Of a stretch of DNA of 64,000 nt, positions 42,795-50,450 are shown piece by piece. How positions within the stretch are numbered: position 1 is the first letter of the stretch; each line of letters starts with the position of its first letter. Source of the DNA: Hymenobacter daecheongensis DSM 21074 (GTDB taxonomy: Bacteria > Bacteroidota > Bacteroidia > Cytophagales > Hymenobacteraceae); NCBI RefSeq assembly GCF_900141805.1, contig NZ_FQYN01000002.1, forward strand, positions 1 to 64,000. Reading direction: 5' to 3'. The translations under genes and the position numbers were made by a program. The notes beneath the pieces are model-generated. The model did not search any database, was not told where the DNA came from, and worked only from the letters and a program-made list of their open reading frames with translations.

Positions 42795-43181
42795 ATGAAT
42801 ACCACGACCACCCAGGGCGTTACCGTCAGCGTTACGACCAATTATCTGCCGGACTATTCTAGCCCGACTCAGGAGCATTACGTGTTTGCCTACAAGATTG
42901 ATATTCTCAACGGCAGCGAATATACGATGAAGCTGTTGCGCCGGCATTGGTACATTTACGATGCCAACGGCGTAGTGCGCGAGGTGGAGGGCGAAGGCGT
43001 GGTGGGCCAGCAGCCCGTGCTGGAGCCCGGCGAGTCACACCAATACGTGTCGGGCTGCAACCTCAAATCGGGGCTGGGCAAGATGCGCGGCACCTACCAG
43101 ATGGAGCGCCTCGCTGATGGCAAGGAATTTACGGTCGAAATTCCGGAGTTCACGCTTGTGGTGCCGTATCGTTTAAATTAA
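42795..43181 (+). CDS. apaG: ApaG family protein
   Basis: 128 residues. Fibronectin-III-like fold: VTVSVTTNYLPDYSSPTQEH, YVFAYKIDILNGSEYTMKLL, RRHWYIYDANGVVREVEGEG, VVGQQPVLEPGESHQYVSG, MRGTYQMERLADGKEFTVEI. Linked to Co/Mg resistance and phosphoanhydride handling in enterobacteria; role here is inferred from the family. Normal length. Repeat A3 starts 9 bp after its stop. Confidence 0.95.
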   Translation: MNTTTTQGVTVSVTTNYLPDYSSPTQEHYVFAYKIDILNGSEYTMKLLRRHWYIYDANGVVREVEGEGVVGQQPVLEPGESHQYVSGCNLKSGLGKMRGTYQMERLADGKEFTVEIPEFTLVVPYRLN

Positions 43182-43189
43182 CGCCCCGG

Positions 43190-43291
43190 TGTCATCCTGA
43201 GCAAAGCGAAGGACCTCATCCCGGCTGAACGACCATCGTAACACCGACTCGTTCAACTGGCATAAGGTTCTTCGCTTTGCTCAGAATGACA
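43190..43291. repeat. Interspersed inverted repeat, family A copy 3 (short)
   Basis: Arms 43190-43219 and 43262-43291 (TGTCATCCTGAGCAAAGCGA type, a few mismatches) around a degraded centre without the AAAGCCC hairpin. It looks like a decayed copy. Confidence 0.8.
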
Positions 43292-43328
43292 GACGATTTA
43301 TCACGCTTACCATTCTCCCTTCCCTCCT

Positions 43329-44162
43329 TTGCTTTTTCAGGCGCTCAGCTACATTCGGTTTTTACTCCGCTCGGGGAATGCGCACGGTCTGCATTCCCCG
43401 TTCGTTTTTGGGCTCTACACTCGCGTCATCGACTCACAACATGATGCCGCTGCCGCCTACGCGCCCATCGAGGCCCGGCGCCAGGCGTTGCGTCAGAACC
43501 CCGCCATCATCACGGTGCGCGACTTTGGGGCCGGCTCCCACACTGGTGCGGGCCGGCAGCGCCGCCTCCGCGACATTGCCCGCACCGCCGCCAAGCCCCG
43601 GCAGTTCGGGCAGCTGCTGTTTCGGCTGGTGCAGCATTTTCAGCCCAAGGTAGTGCTGGAGCTGGGCACGTCACTGGGGCTCACCACGGCTTACTTAGCT
43701 GCGGCCAATGCGCAGGCGCAGGTGGTCACCTTCGAAGGTTGTCCGCAAACGGCCGCCGTGGCCCGTCAAACCTTCGTCGGGCTGGGCCTAACAAATATCG
43801 AATTGGTTGAAGGCAACCTTGACGAAACCCTCGCACCTACCCTAACCGCGCTGCCCGGCCCGCTCGATTTCGCCTTTTTCGACGGCAACCACCGCTACGA
43901 GCCCACCGTGCGCTACTTCGAGCAGTGCCTCCCCTACCGCACCGACCAAAGCGTATTCATCCTGGATGATATCCATTGGTCGGCGGAAATGGCCCGCGCC
44001 TGGCGCACGATCAAGCAGCACCCGGAGGTAATGCTGACCATCGATTTGTTCTTTATCGGGCTGGTATTCTTCCGCAAAAACCAGCCAAAGCAGCATTTTA
44101 CGCTCCGCTTTGATAATGTGATGGATAAGCTGCTGAACCGCGTGAAGCCGCTTTCAGCTTAG
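43329..44162 (+). CDS. Class I SAM-dependent methyltransferase
   Basis: 277 residues with a TTG start at 43329. No ATG fits, and the family normally begins just before the motif here read as YIRFLLRSGNAHGLHSPFVF, so TTG is the best start. SAM-binding motif VVLELGTSLGLTTAYLAAAN, then VVTFEGCPQTAAVARQTF, LDFAFFDGNHRYEPTVRYFE and ILDDIHWSAEMARAWR. The HSPFVF lead is typical of Bacteroidota members (O-methyltransferase type). Substrate unknown. Confidence 0.85.
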   Translation: MLFQALSYIRFLLRSGNAHGLHSPFVFGLYTRVIDSQHDAAAAYAPIEARRQALRQNPAIITVRDFGAGSHTGAGRQRRLRDIARTAAKPRQFGQLLFRLVQHFQPKVVLELGTSLGLTTAYLAAANAQAQVVTFEGCPQTAAVARQTFVGLGLTNIELVEGNLDETLAPTLTALPGPLDFAFFDGNHRYEPTVRYFEQCLPYRTDQSVFILDDIHWSAEMARAWRTIKQHPEVMLTIDLFFIGLVFFRKNQPKQHFTLRFDNVMDKLLNRVKPLSA

Positions 44163-44190
44163 CAGAGTTGCGGGTGGTCGGCAGCAACTT

Positions 44191-44351
44191 TTAGCCCCAG
44201 CGGGGCAACATATCGGTAGTAAGTAAGCCTACTGGAGATGCTAAAGCCCCAGCGGGGCGACATCAATCGTTGAACGACGGTGCCGCCCCGCTGGGGCTTT
44301 AATTCCTTTTCTCAACCTGTTGCTACCGATATGCCGCCCCGCTGGGGCTAA
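44191..44351. repeat. Nested GCCCCAGCGGGGC inverted repeat, family D
   Basis: Outer arms 44191-44219 and 44323-44351 (TTAGCCCCAGCGGGGCAACA... / ...CCGCCCCGCTGGGGCTAA). Inner arms about 44243-44262 and 44281-44300 (AAAGCCCCAGCGGGGCG / CCGCCCCGCTGGGGCTTT). Four copies of the 13-bp near-palindrome GCCCCAGCGGGGC in 161 bp. It lies between convergent stops at 44162 and 44381. Confidence 0.88.
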
Positions 44352-44380
44352 GATCCGCAACTAGCGACTGGCAACTGAAA

Positions 44381-45205
44381 TCACCGAATTGCCTCGCGCA
44401 CCCGCGTGAGCTTCACCAGCAGCTCTTCCAGCTTGTCCAGGGCCAGCATGTTCGCGCCATCGGAAAGGGCGGTGGCGGGCGTGGGGTGGGTTTCGATGAA
44501 CAGGCCGTCGGCCCCGACGGCAATGGCGGCTTTGGCAATGGTTTCGATAAGGGCCGGCTGGCCGCCCGTTACGCCGCTGGCCTGGTTGGGCTGCTGCAGG
44601 GAGTGCGTCACGTCCATCACCACGGGCACGCCGAAACTGCGCATTGTGGGGAGGTTGCGGAAGTCCACCACCAGGTCGGAATAGCCGAAGGAGTTGCCGC
44701 GGTCAGTCAGAATCACGTTTTCATTGCCCGACTGGCGCACTTTGTCCACGGCAAACTGCATGGACTCGCCGCTCAGAAACTGGCCTTTTTTCACGTTTAC
44801 CACCTTGCCGGTCTGGGCGGCAGCCACCAGCAAATCGGTCTGGCGGCACAGGAAAGCCGGAATCTGCAGCACGTCTACGTACTCGGCGGCCAAGGCCGCT
44901 TCGGCCGACTCGTGAATATCCGTCACCGTCGGCACCCCGATTTCGCGGCTCACTTTGGCCAAAATGCGCAATGCGGTTTCGTCGCCAATGCCGGTGAACG
45001 AGTCGAGGCGGCTGCGGTTGGCTTTGCGGTAGGAGCCCTTGAAAATGAACGGAATCTGCAGCTTATCGGTCATGTGCTGCACCTTTTCGGCGATGCGCAG
45101 GGCCATGTCCTCCCCCTCGATGACGCAGGGTCCGGCCATCAGGAAAAACTGGCCGGAGTTGGTATTGCGGAAGTGCGGCAGCGCGTTGGCCAGAGAAGTC
45201 AGCAT
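44381..45205 (-). CDS. kdsA: 3-deoxy-8-phosphooctulonate synthase
   Basis: 274 residues from ATG 45205. Condenses arabinose 5-phosphate and PEP to make KDO 8-phosphate for LPS. LMAGPCVIEGEDMALRIAEK, PFIFKGSYRKANRSRLDSFT, VPTVTDIHESAEAALAAEYV, DVLQIPAFLCRQTDLLVAAA, VNVKKGQFLSGESM, LTDRGNSFGYSDLVVDFRNL, GADGLFIETHPTPATALSDG are all conserved. Together with its length this leaves little doubt. KDO synthesis fits a Gram-negative organism. Confidence 0.95.
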   Translation of the reverse strand: MLTSLANALPHFRNTNSGQFFLMAGPCVIEGEDMALRIAEKVQHMTDKLQIPFIFKGSYRKANRSRLDSFTGIGDETALRILAKVSREIGVPTVTDIHESAEAALAAEYVDVLQIPAFLCRQTDLLVAAAQTGKVVNVKKGQFLSGESMQFAVDKVRQSGNENVILTDRGNSFGYSDLVVDFRNLPTMRSFGVPVVMDVTHSLQQPNQASGVTGGQPALIETIAKAAIAVGADGLFIETHPTPATALSDGANMLALDKLEELLVKLTRVREAIR

Positions 45206-45237
45206 TGGGGGAAGTCGTAAGTGAAGAATGGTGAAAC

Positions 45238-45398
45238 TGTCATTGCGAGCAACGTGAAGCAATCCGTCCTCTCAAATGTAGAAAGCTCTGTTAACCTACA
45301 AAGCCCTACTGTATGCCCTACGTCAGGGCTTTCTGGTGAAAAGGAGCTTTTGACATTTCACAGGACGGATTGCTTCGTCGTGCCTCCTCGCAATGACA
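45238..45398. repeat. Interspersed inverted repeat, family B copy 4
   Basis: Left arm 45238-45270 has linker GCAACGTGAAG; right arm 45362-45398 (complement) has GGAGGCACGACGAAG. Central AAAGCCCTACTGTA / TACGTCAGGGCTTT hairpin is imperfect. It ends 6 bp before the methyltransferase stop at 45405 and lies 33 bp upstream of the kdsA start. Confidence 0.88.
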
Positions 45399-45404
45399 AA
45401 TGGT

Positions 45405-46010
45405 CTACTTCTTTTCCAGGCAGATAAACAGCTCGCGCCCCTGTCGGGGCGCAATGGAGTTGTAAGCTGTGTCGAAGTGCCGGAAATCGAAATACGGCGC
45501 GAAATAAGCGCGGTATTCCTCCCGCGTGCCTCCAAACGGCGGCTCGGCACCCAGGCCGAAATCCGTATCGAACAGCAGGCCCATGAGCGTGCCGCCGGGG
45601 CGGAGCAGCTCGGCGCACTTGCGGGCGTAGGCCGGGCGCAGGGTTGGGTTCAGGGCGCAGAAAAACGTCTGCTCCACAATCAGGTCATAGGGCGGCGTGG
45701 CGGAGAGTTGAAAGAAATCCTGAAGTAGCAGATGGGCCGGAGGGAAGCCTGGCACGCGCCGTTGCAGGGCCTGCAACGGCGCGGGGGCCAGGTCGGCCAC
45801 GAAAATATTTTCGTATCCTTGAGCATGCAGATACTCCGCCTCGTAGGCCCGGCCCGCGCCCGGCACCAGAATCCGCCGGTCGTCGGGCGGCCCCAGCTGG
45901 GCGAAATAATCGCGCAGGGGCGGCGTTATGGCCCCAACGTCCCAGCCCGTATGACCGGTGGCGTACCGGTCCTGCCAATACTGGGCATCGAGCTGCGAAT
46001 TCGTTTTCAT
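45405..46010 (-). CDS. TPMT-like SAM-dependent methyltransferase
   Basis: 201 residues from ATG 46010. DAQYWQDRYATGHTGWDVGA is the typical start of the thiopurine methyltransferase-like (PF05724) group. SAM-binding ILVPGAGRAYEAEYLHAQGY, FVADLAPAPLQALQRR, then YDLIVEQTFFCALNP and LLRPGGTLMGLLFDTDF. The substrate in bacteria is uncertain (thiols, metalloids, halides). It lies upstream of kdsA in the same direction, separated by repeat B4. Confidence 0.88.
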   Translation of the reverse strand: MKTNSQLDAQYWQDRYATGHTGWDVGAITPPLRDYFAQLGPPDDRRILVPGAGRAYEAEYLHAQGYENIFVADLAPAPLQALQRRVPGFPPAHLLLQDFFQLSATPPYDLIVEQTFFCALNPTLRPAYARKCAELLRPGGTLMGLLFDTDFGLGAEPPFGGTREEYRAYFAPYFDFRHFDTAYNSIAPRQGRELFICLEKK

Positions 46011-46121
46011 GCAGATGTAGTATTTAAGGCTTAAACTTGCCTGGGACGCCAATCCCTTTATTTTTGCTCAAAGGTAACTCACCCTCCGGATTGTTCCGGC
46101 TTCATCAAAACCCCTCCCGCA

Positions 46122-47069
46122 ATGGAACAAAGTCAAAGCTCCGAGCCAAAGAACAACAACCGCGTGCTGCTGATTGTGGCCCTGATCCTGGTTTTGCTCG
46201 GCATCAACGGCGTGTTGTTCTACATGAACCAGCAGAAAGGCAAGCAGAATGAGCAGCTCACCGCCGACATCAAGGTGAAGGATACCAAGCTGGAAGAACA
46301 AATCAAGCAATACGAAGCGCTGAAGGCCGATTTTGAGCGGCAGAGCCAGGAAGTGCAGGGCATGGGTCTGGCCAACGATTCGCTCGAAGCCAAGATTGCC
46401 TCCATCAATGCCGATCTGCTCAAGCTGCGCTCCTTCAAGGCCGGCAGCTTCTCGGTGGCCGAGCAGCGCCGCTTCAAGCAGCGCGCCGCCAATCTGGAAG
46501 GCCAGCTGCGCAAAAAGGACGAGGAAATTGCCCAGCTCAAGCAGGACAACGAAGCGCTCTACACCGAAACGACCACGCTGAAAGAGCGCCAGAACCGCCT
46601 CACCGACACGATTTCGACCGTAGTTAAATCCAACCAGGAGCTGTCAGAAAAGGTGACCATCGCCTCGCGCCTGCAGGCCGAAAACATCCGCATCGGCGTA
46701 GTGAATGCCCGCAACAAGGAGAAAGACGACGACGATAACGAGTTCAAGGCCAAGCGCGTGGAGAAAGTGAAAGTAACTTTCAACATCGCCCGCAACGACG
46801 TGTCGCCGAAGGAAACCAAGCAGATTATGATGCGCCTGATCGAGCCCGACGGCGCGGCCCTCTATAACCTGAGCACCGGCGGCGGCACCTTCATGATCGA
46901 CGGCTCGGAAGCTTTCTACACCGCCAAGCAGGACCTGGTGTACGATAACTCGCGCCAGCCCGTGCAGTTCCTCTACGCTAAAGGTGCCCCCTACAAAACC
47001 GGCCTCCATACCGTGGAGTTGTACGAAGGCGGCGTGCTGATCGGCAAAACGACGTTCACGCTGAAGTAG
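46122..47069 (+). CDS. Membrane-anchored coiled-coil protein, function unknown
   Basis: 315 residues. One transmembrane helix near the N-terminus (VLLIVALILVLLGINGVLFY), then a long coiled coil (about 40-195: LEEQIKQYEALKADFERQSQ, NLEGQLRKKDEEIAQLKQDN, TLKERQNRLTDTISTVVKSN). The C-terminal domain is globular and beta-rich (KVKVTFNIARNDVSPKETKQ, LRLIEPDGAALYN-type, AKGAPYKTGLHTVELYEGGV). It resembles Bacteroidota envelope proteins of unknown role; a Bacteroidota type spanning the periplasm is inferred. Convergent with cphA. Confidence 0.72.
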   Translation: MEQSQSSEPKNNNRVLLIVALILVLLGINGVLFYMNQQKGKQNEQLTADIKVKDTKLEEQIKQYEALKADFERQSQEVQGMGLANDSLEAKIASINADLLKLRSFKAGSFSVAEQRRFKQRAANLEGQLRKKDEEIAQLKQDNEALYTETTTLKERQNRLTDTISTVVKSNQELSEKVTIASRLQAENIRIGVVNARNKEKDDDDNEFKAKRVEKVKVTFNIARNDVSPKETKQIMMRLIEPDGAALYNLSTGGGTFMIDGSEAFYTAKQDLVYDNSRQPVQFLYAKGAPYKTGLHTVELYEGGVLIGKTTFTLK

Positions 47070-47154
47070 GGTATTGGGGGCTTAGGGGCTTGGTTTTTTG
47101 TTTCTTCTGCTCCTGGCCACCCGGCTATCTTTACCCATTGATTCATTCTGACAC

Positions 47155-47187
47155 AAAAAAGGCTCCGGCGCAATGCCGGAGCCTTTT
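47155..47187. terminator. Bidirectional terminator between convergent genes
   Basis: AAAAAAGGCTCCGGC / GCCGGAGCCTTTTT with loop GCAAT. It serves the coiled-coil gene (stop 47069) and cphA (stop 47209). Confidence 0.9.
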
Positions 47188-47208
47188 TCAATACAAAAAA
47201 CCAAGTCC

Positions 47209-49872
47209 CTAAGCCCCCAAGACCCCAATCCCCAGCGAAGCCTCGAACTCATCCAACTTCTTGTGGGTAGCCGTGATGTTCTCGGTGAAGATGACCGCCA
47301 CGGAGCCTTCGCGGGCGGTGCTTAGCAGGTGGTCGATGGCTTCGGGCTCGTGCTCGATGTAGGTGATGGGCAAGTCGGGCTTGTCGAGGCGCAGGCCTTT
47401 TTCCATTAGCGCCTTGATTTCCTCGGCGGTTTTGCCGCGCAGGTCGCGGTCCTGCCGCAGAATCACTTCGTCGAAGATGCGGCCGGCGATGCGGGCGAAT
47501 CCCAGCGTGTCCTCGTCGCGCCGGTCGCCCAGGCCCGACACGATGCCGACTTTGCGGGTAGCCGGCGTAGCATCCAGGAAATCGGCGAATTTCTCGATGC
47601 CGGCCGTGTTGTGAGCGTAGTCCACAATCACTTCGAACTTCGGAAACTTGTACATGTTCATGCGGCCCGGTGTTTTGGCCGCCGAGGGCACGAAGGTGCG
47701 CAGCGCCGTCTTGATGTCGTCGCGCTCGAAGCCGGCCAGGTGGCCCGCCAGCGCCGCCGCCAGACTGTTTTCAATGTTGAAGCCCGCCCGGCCGCCGAAC
47801 GTAATCGGGAATTCCGCGGCCCGGTCGATGCGCAGCTTGTAGCTGTTGCGGTAGATGGTCACGTAGCCCTCCTCATACACGGCGGCCACGCCCCCGGCCT
47901 CCACGTGGTCGAGAATGCGGGGGTTGTTTTCGTCCATGCTGAACAGGGCCACGCGGCACTGCAGGCCCTTGGCCATAGCGTACACCAAGTCGTCGTCGGC
48001 ATTGAGCACGGCCCAGCCGTTTTTGCGCACCGTGCGGGGCAGCACGCCCTTCACGGCGGCCATCTCTTCCACCGTATGAATGTCGCGCAGCCCGAGGTGG
48101 TCGGCGGCCACGTTGGTGACGACGGCAATGTCGCAGGTATGAAAGCCCAAACCGGAGCGCAGCATGCCGCCGCGGGCCGTTTCGAGCACCGCGAAATTCA
48201 CCGTCGGGTCTTTCAGCACAAACTCCGCGCTCTGGCCGCCGGTGCAGTCGCCCTTCTGCAGCTGCTTGCCCTGAATGTAGATGCCGTCGGTGGTCGTGAA
48301 GCCCACTTTGTAGCCTTTGGCGGCCACCATGTGCGCAATCAGGCGCGTGGTGGTGGTTTTGCCGTTGGTGCCGGTGATGGCAATAATCGGGATGCGGGCC
48401 GTGGCGCCGGCCGGAAACAGCATGTCTACTACGGGCGCGGCCACGTTGCGTGCCAGGCCCACGGTGGGCGAAATGTGCATCCGGAAGCCGGGAGCAGCAT
48501 TCACCTCAATCACGGCCCCGCGCGACTCGTTCAGGGGCACGGCAATGTCGTTGGTAAGCAGGTCGATGCCGCAGATATCGAGCCCCACGATGCCGGCCAC
48601 GCGCTCCGCGAGCAGCACGTTGTAGGGGTCCAGCAGGTCCGTCACGTCGGTAGCGGTGCCGCCGGTGCTAATGTTGGCGGTGCTTTTTAGGTAGACAGTT
48701 TCACCCGCCGGCAGCACCGATTTCAGCGTCAGCCCCGCTCCTTTCAGGATGTCCAGGGTGTGCTTATCAGCCTTGATGCTGGTGAGCACCTTCTCGTGGC
48801 CCACGCCCCGGCGCGGGTCCTTGTTCACTTCGTCAATCAGCTGCTGAATGGTGCTTTTCCCATCGCCGGTCACGGCGGCCGGGGTGCGTCTGGCGGCGGC
48901 CACTAGCTTGCCGTTCACCACCAGCAGCCGGAAGTCGTGGCCCTCAATGAACTGCTCGACAATAACAGCCCGCGAATACACCTGTGCGGCTTTGAAGCCG
49001 GCCACGGCATCTTTCCAGTTCATGATGCGGATGGTGGCACCCTTGCCGTGGTTGCCGTCAAGCGGCTTGGTCACGATGGGGAAGCCCAGCTCCTCGATGG
49101 CATCGCGCAGCCCGTCTTCCGAGTACACGGTGGTGCCGTTGGGCACTGGCACGCCGCCATCCTTAAGCATGGCCTTCGTGCGGTTCTTGTTGCCCGCAAT
49201 TTCCACCCCCGCGTGCGAGGTCTGCGAGGTGGTGGTGGCCCAGATCCGCTTCTGGTTCACACCGTAGCCCAGCTGAATAATGCTGGTGTTTTTGAGCTGG
49301 ATGTAGGGAATGTTGCGCGAGGCGGCCTCAGCCACGATGCTCCAGGTACTGGGGCCGAAAAACTCGTCTTCCCGGATATCGTGCAGCTCGGCAATGATGG
49401 GCTTCAGATCTACCTTCTCCTTCTTGCATAGGGCCTCCACTATTTCCACGGCGGCCTCGGCGGCCACGCGGCCGGCGCGCTCTTCCTGGTAGGCAAACAC
49501 AACGAAATCCACTCCTTCCTCCCGCGCCGGATACGACTTGCCCCAGTACACGGGCATCCCGGCCAGGCGCTGCAGCTCGAGCGCCACGTGCTGAATCACG
49601 TGGCCCAGCGGCTCGCCGTCGGCCAGCTGCTCCTGCGTCAGCGGCGGATGCTTTACTGATTGCTTGGCTGAGGTGTAGCCCGAATTGGCCGAGGTATCGC
49701 CGGGGCGGCCCAGGCTGGGCAGCAGCTTGGTGAGGCGGCTGGCCAGGCCGGGCACGGCGTTGGACCACTTATCGGCAAACTCGCCGAGGTCCACCTTCAT
49801 AACAATGAGCTTAAAGTGCTTTACGGACCAGTAGCTGGGTCCGCGCATCGTGCGGAGGTCAATAATCTTCAT
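47209..49872 (-). CDS. cphA: Cyanophycin synthetase
   Basis: 887 residues. Polymerises aspartate and arginine into cyanophycin (multi-L-arginyl-poly-L-aspartate) with ATP. N-terminal domain from MKIIDLRTMRGPSYWS; ATP-grasp domain (about 220-480: GVPVPNGTTVYSEDGLRDAI, VTKPLDGNHGKGATIRI, DLLTNDIAVPLNESRGAVIE); Mur-ligase-like domain (about 490-880: IIAITGTNGKTTTTRLIAHM, AVLETARGGMLRSGLGFHTC, VIVDYAHNTAGIEKFADFL). No neighbouring cyanophycinase gene (cphB) is seen. The upstream 256 bp are non-coding and hold a tRNA terminator. Confidence 0.95.
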   Translation of the reverse strand: MKIIDLRTMRGPSYWSVKHFKLIVMKVDLGEFADKWSNAVPGLASRLTKLLPSLGRPGDTSANSGYTSAKQSVKHPPLTQEQLADGEPLGHVIQHVALELQRLAGMPVYWGKSYPAREEGVDFVVFAYQEERAGRVAAEAAVEIVEALCKKEKVDLKPIIAELHDIREDEFFGPSTWSIVAEAASRNIPYIQLKNTSIIQLGYGVNQKRIWATTTSQTSHAGVEIAGNKNRTKAMLKDGGVPVPNGTTVYSEDGLRDAIEELGFPIVTKPLDGNHGKGATIRIMNWKDAVAGFKAAQVYSRAVIVEQFIEGHDFRLLVVNGKLVAAARRTPAAVTGDGKSTIQQLIDEVNKDPRRGVGHEKVLTSIKADKHTLDILKGAGLTLKSVLPAGETVYLKSTANISTGGTATDVTDLLDPYNVLLAERVAGIVGLDICGIDLLTNDIAVPLNESRGAVIEVNAAPGFRMHISPTVGLARNVAAPVVDMLFPAGATARIPIIAITGTNGKTTTTRLIAHMVAAKGYKVGFTTTDGIYIQGKQLQKGDCTGGQSAEFVLKDPTVNFAVLETARGGMLRSGLGFHTCDIAVVTNVAADHLGLRDIHTVEEMAAVKGVLPRTVRKNGWAVLNADDDLVYAMAKGLQCRVALFSMDENNPRILDHVEAGGVAAVYEEGYVTIYRNSYKLRIDRAAEFPITFGGRAGFNIENSLAAALAGHLAGFERDDIKTALRTFVPSAAKTPGRMNMYKFPKFEVIVDYAHNTAGIEKFADFLDATPATRKVGIVSGLGDRRDEDTLGFARIAGRIFDEVILRQDRDLRGKTAEEIKALMEKGLRLDKPDLPITYIEHEPEAIDHLLSTAREGSVAVIFTENITATHKKLDEFEASLGIGVLGA

Positions 49873-50063
49873 ACTGTGCTTTGGGGTGGAGGTCGAATTG
49901 TGGGCGGTTGTACGCGGAATTGAAATGTAGGGATAATGATTCGGGAAACCGCATCCACGGCGTTTTTCCCCTACCCCGGCCCATACTTAACCTCAACCGT
50001 AGCAGGCACTGCGCTTTCGCCGGTATCCCAGATTTTCCAGAACCGCAGGAGCAGCCTGAACGC

Positions 50064-50092
50064 AAAAAACCCGGTCGGGGCTAACGACCGGG
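50064..50092 (-). terminator. Terminator after tRNA-Cys
   Basis: CCCGGTC / GACCGGG stem; on the minus strand it is followed by six T. It is placed 37 bp beyond the tRNA 3' end. Confidence 0.75.
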
Positions 50093-50128
50093 CAACAGAG
50101 CTAAATAGAAAACAGGAACTAGAAAAAG

Positions 50129-50199
50129 AGGTGACGAGCGGATTCGAACCGCTGTAGGAGGTTTTGCAGACCTCTACCTAGCCACTCGGTCACGTCACC
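50129..50199 (-). tRNA. tRNA-Cys (anticodon GCA)
   Basis: 71 nt on the minus strand, 5' GGTGACG pairing with 3' CGTCACC. The discriminator base is U (50129), as expected for tRNA-Cys. Anticodon loop CTGCAAA within AGAGGT/ACCTC gives GCA. T-arm AGCGGTTCGAATCCGCT is canonical. CCA is not encoded. It lies between rpsA and cphA with its own terminator. Confidence 0.95.
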
Positions 50200-50396
50200 G
50201 GGCTTGGTTTGGGATGCAAAGCTACGCCATTGAATTGCTTTTACCAAACCCGGTTTGGGTTTTTCCTGATGGAATAAGGTAACGTGTTGGGCTTCTGAAA
50301 GAAGAAATTCCATCAACCCCCTTCCATGCTCAGGTAGCCTGTCACGCTGTTCTGCGCTTCGGATGCCAGTCGGTAGCTGAAGCCCCCCGGCCGCAC

Positions 50397-50428
50397 AAAA
50401 AAAGGCCCCGACTTGCGCCGGGGCCTCT
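50397..50428 (-). terminator. Intrinsic terminator after rpsA
   Basis: GGCCCCG / CGGGGCC stem with an 8-base loop, followed on the minus strand by seven T; 22 bp beyond the rpsA stop. Confidence 0.85.
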
Positions 50429-50450
50429 CTTTTACTCAAAAGCAGAAAGC

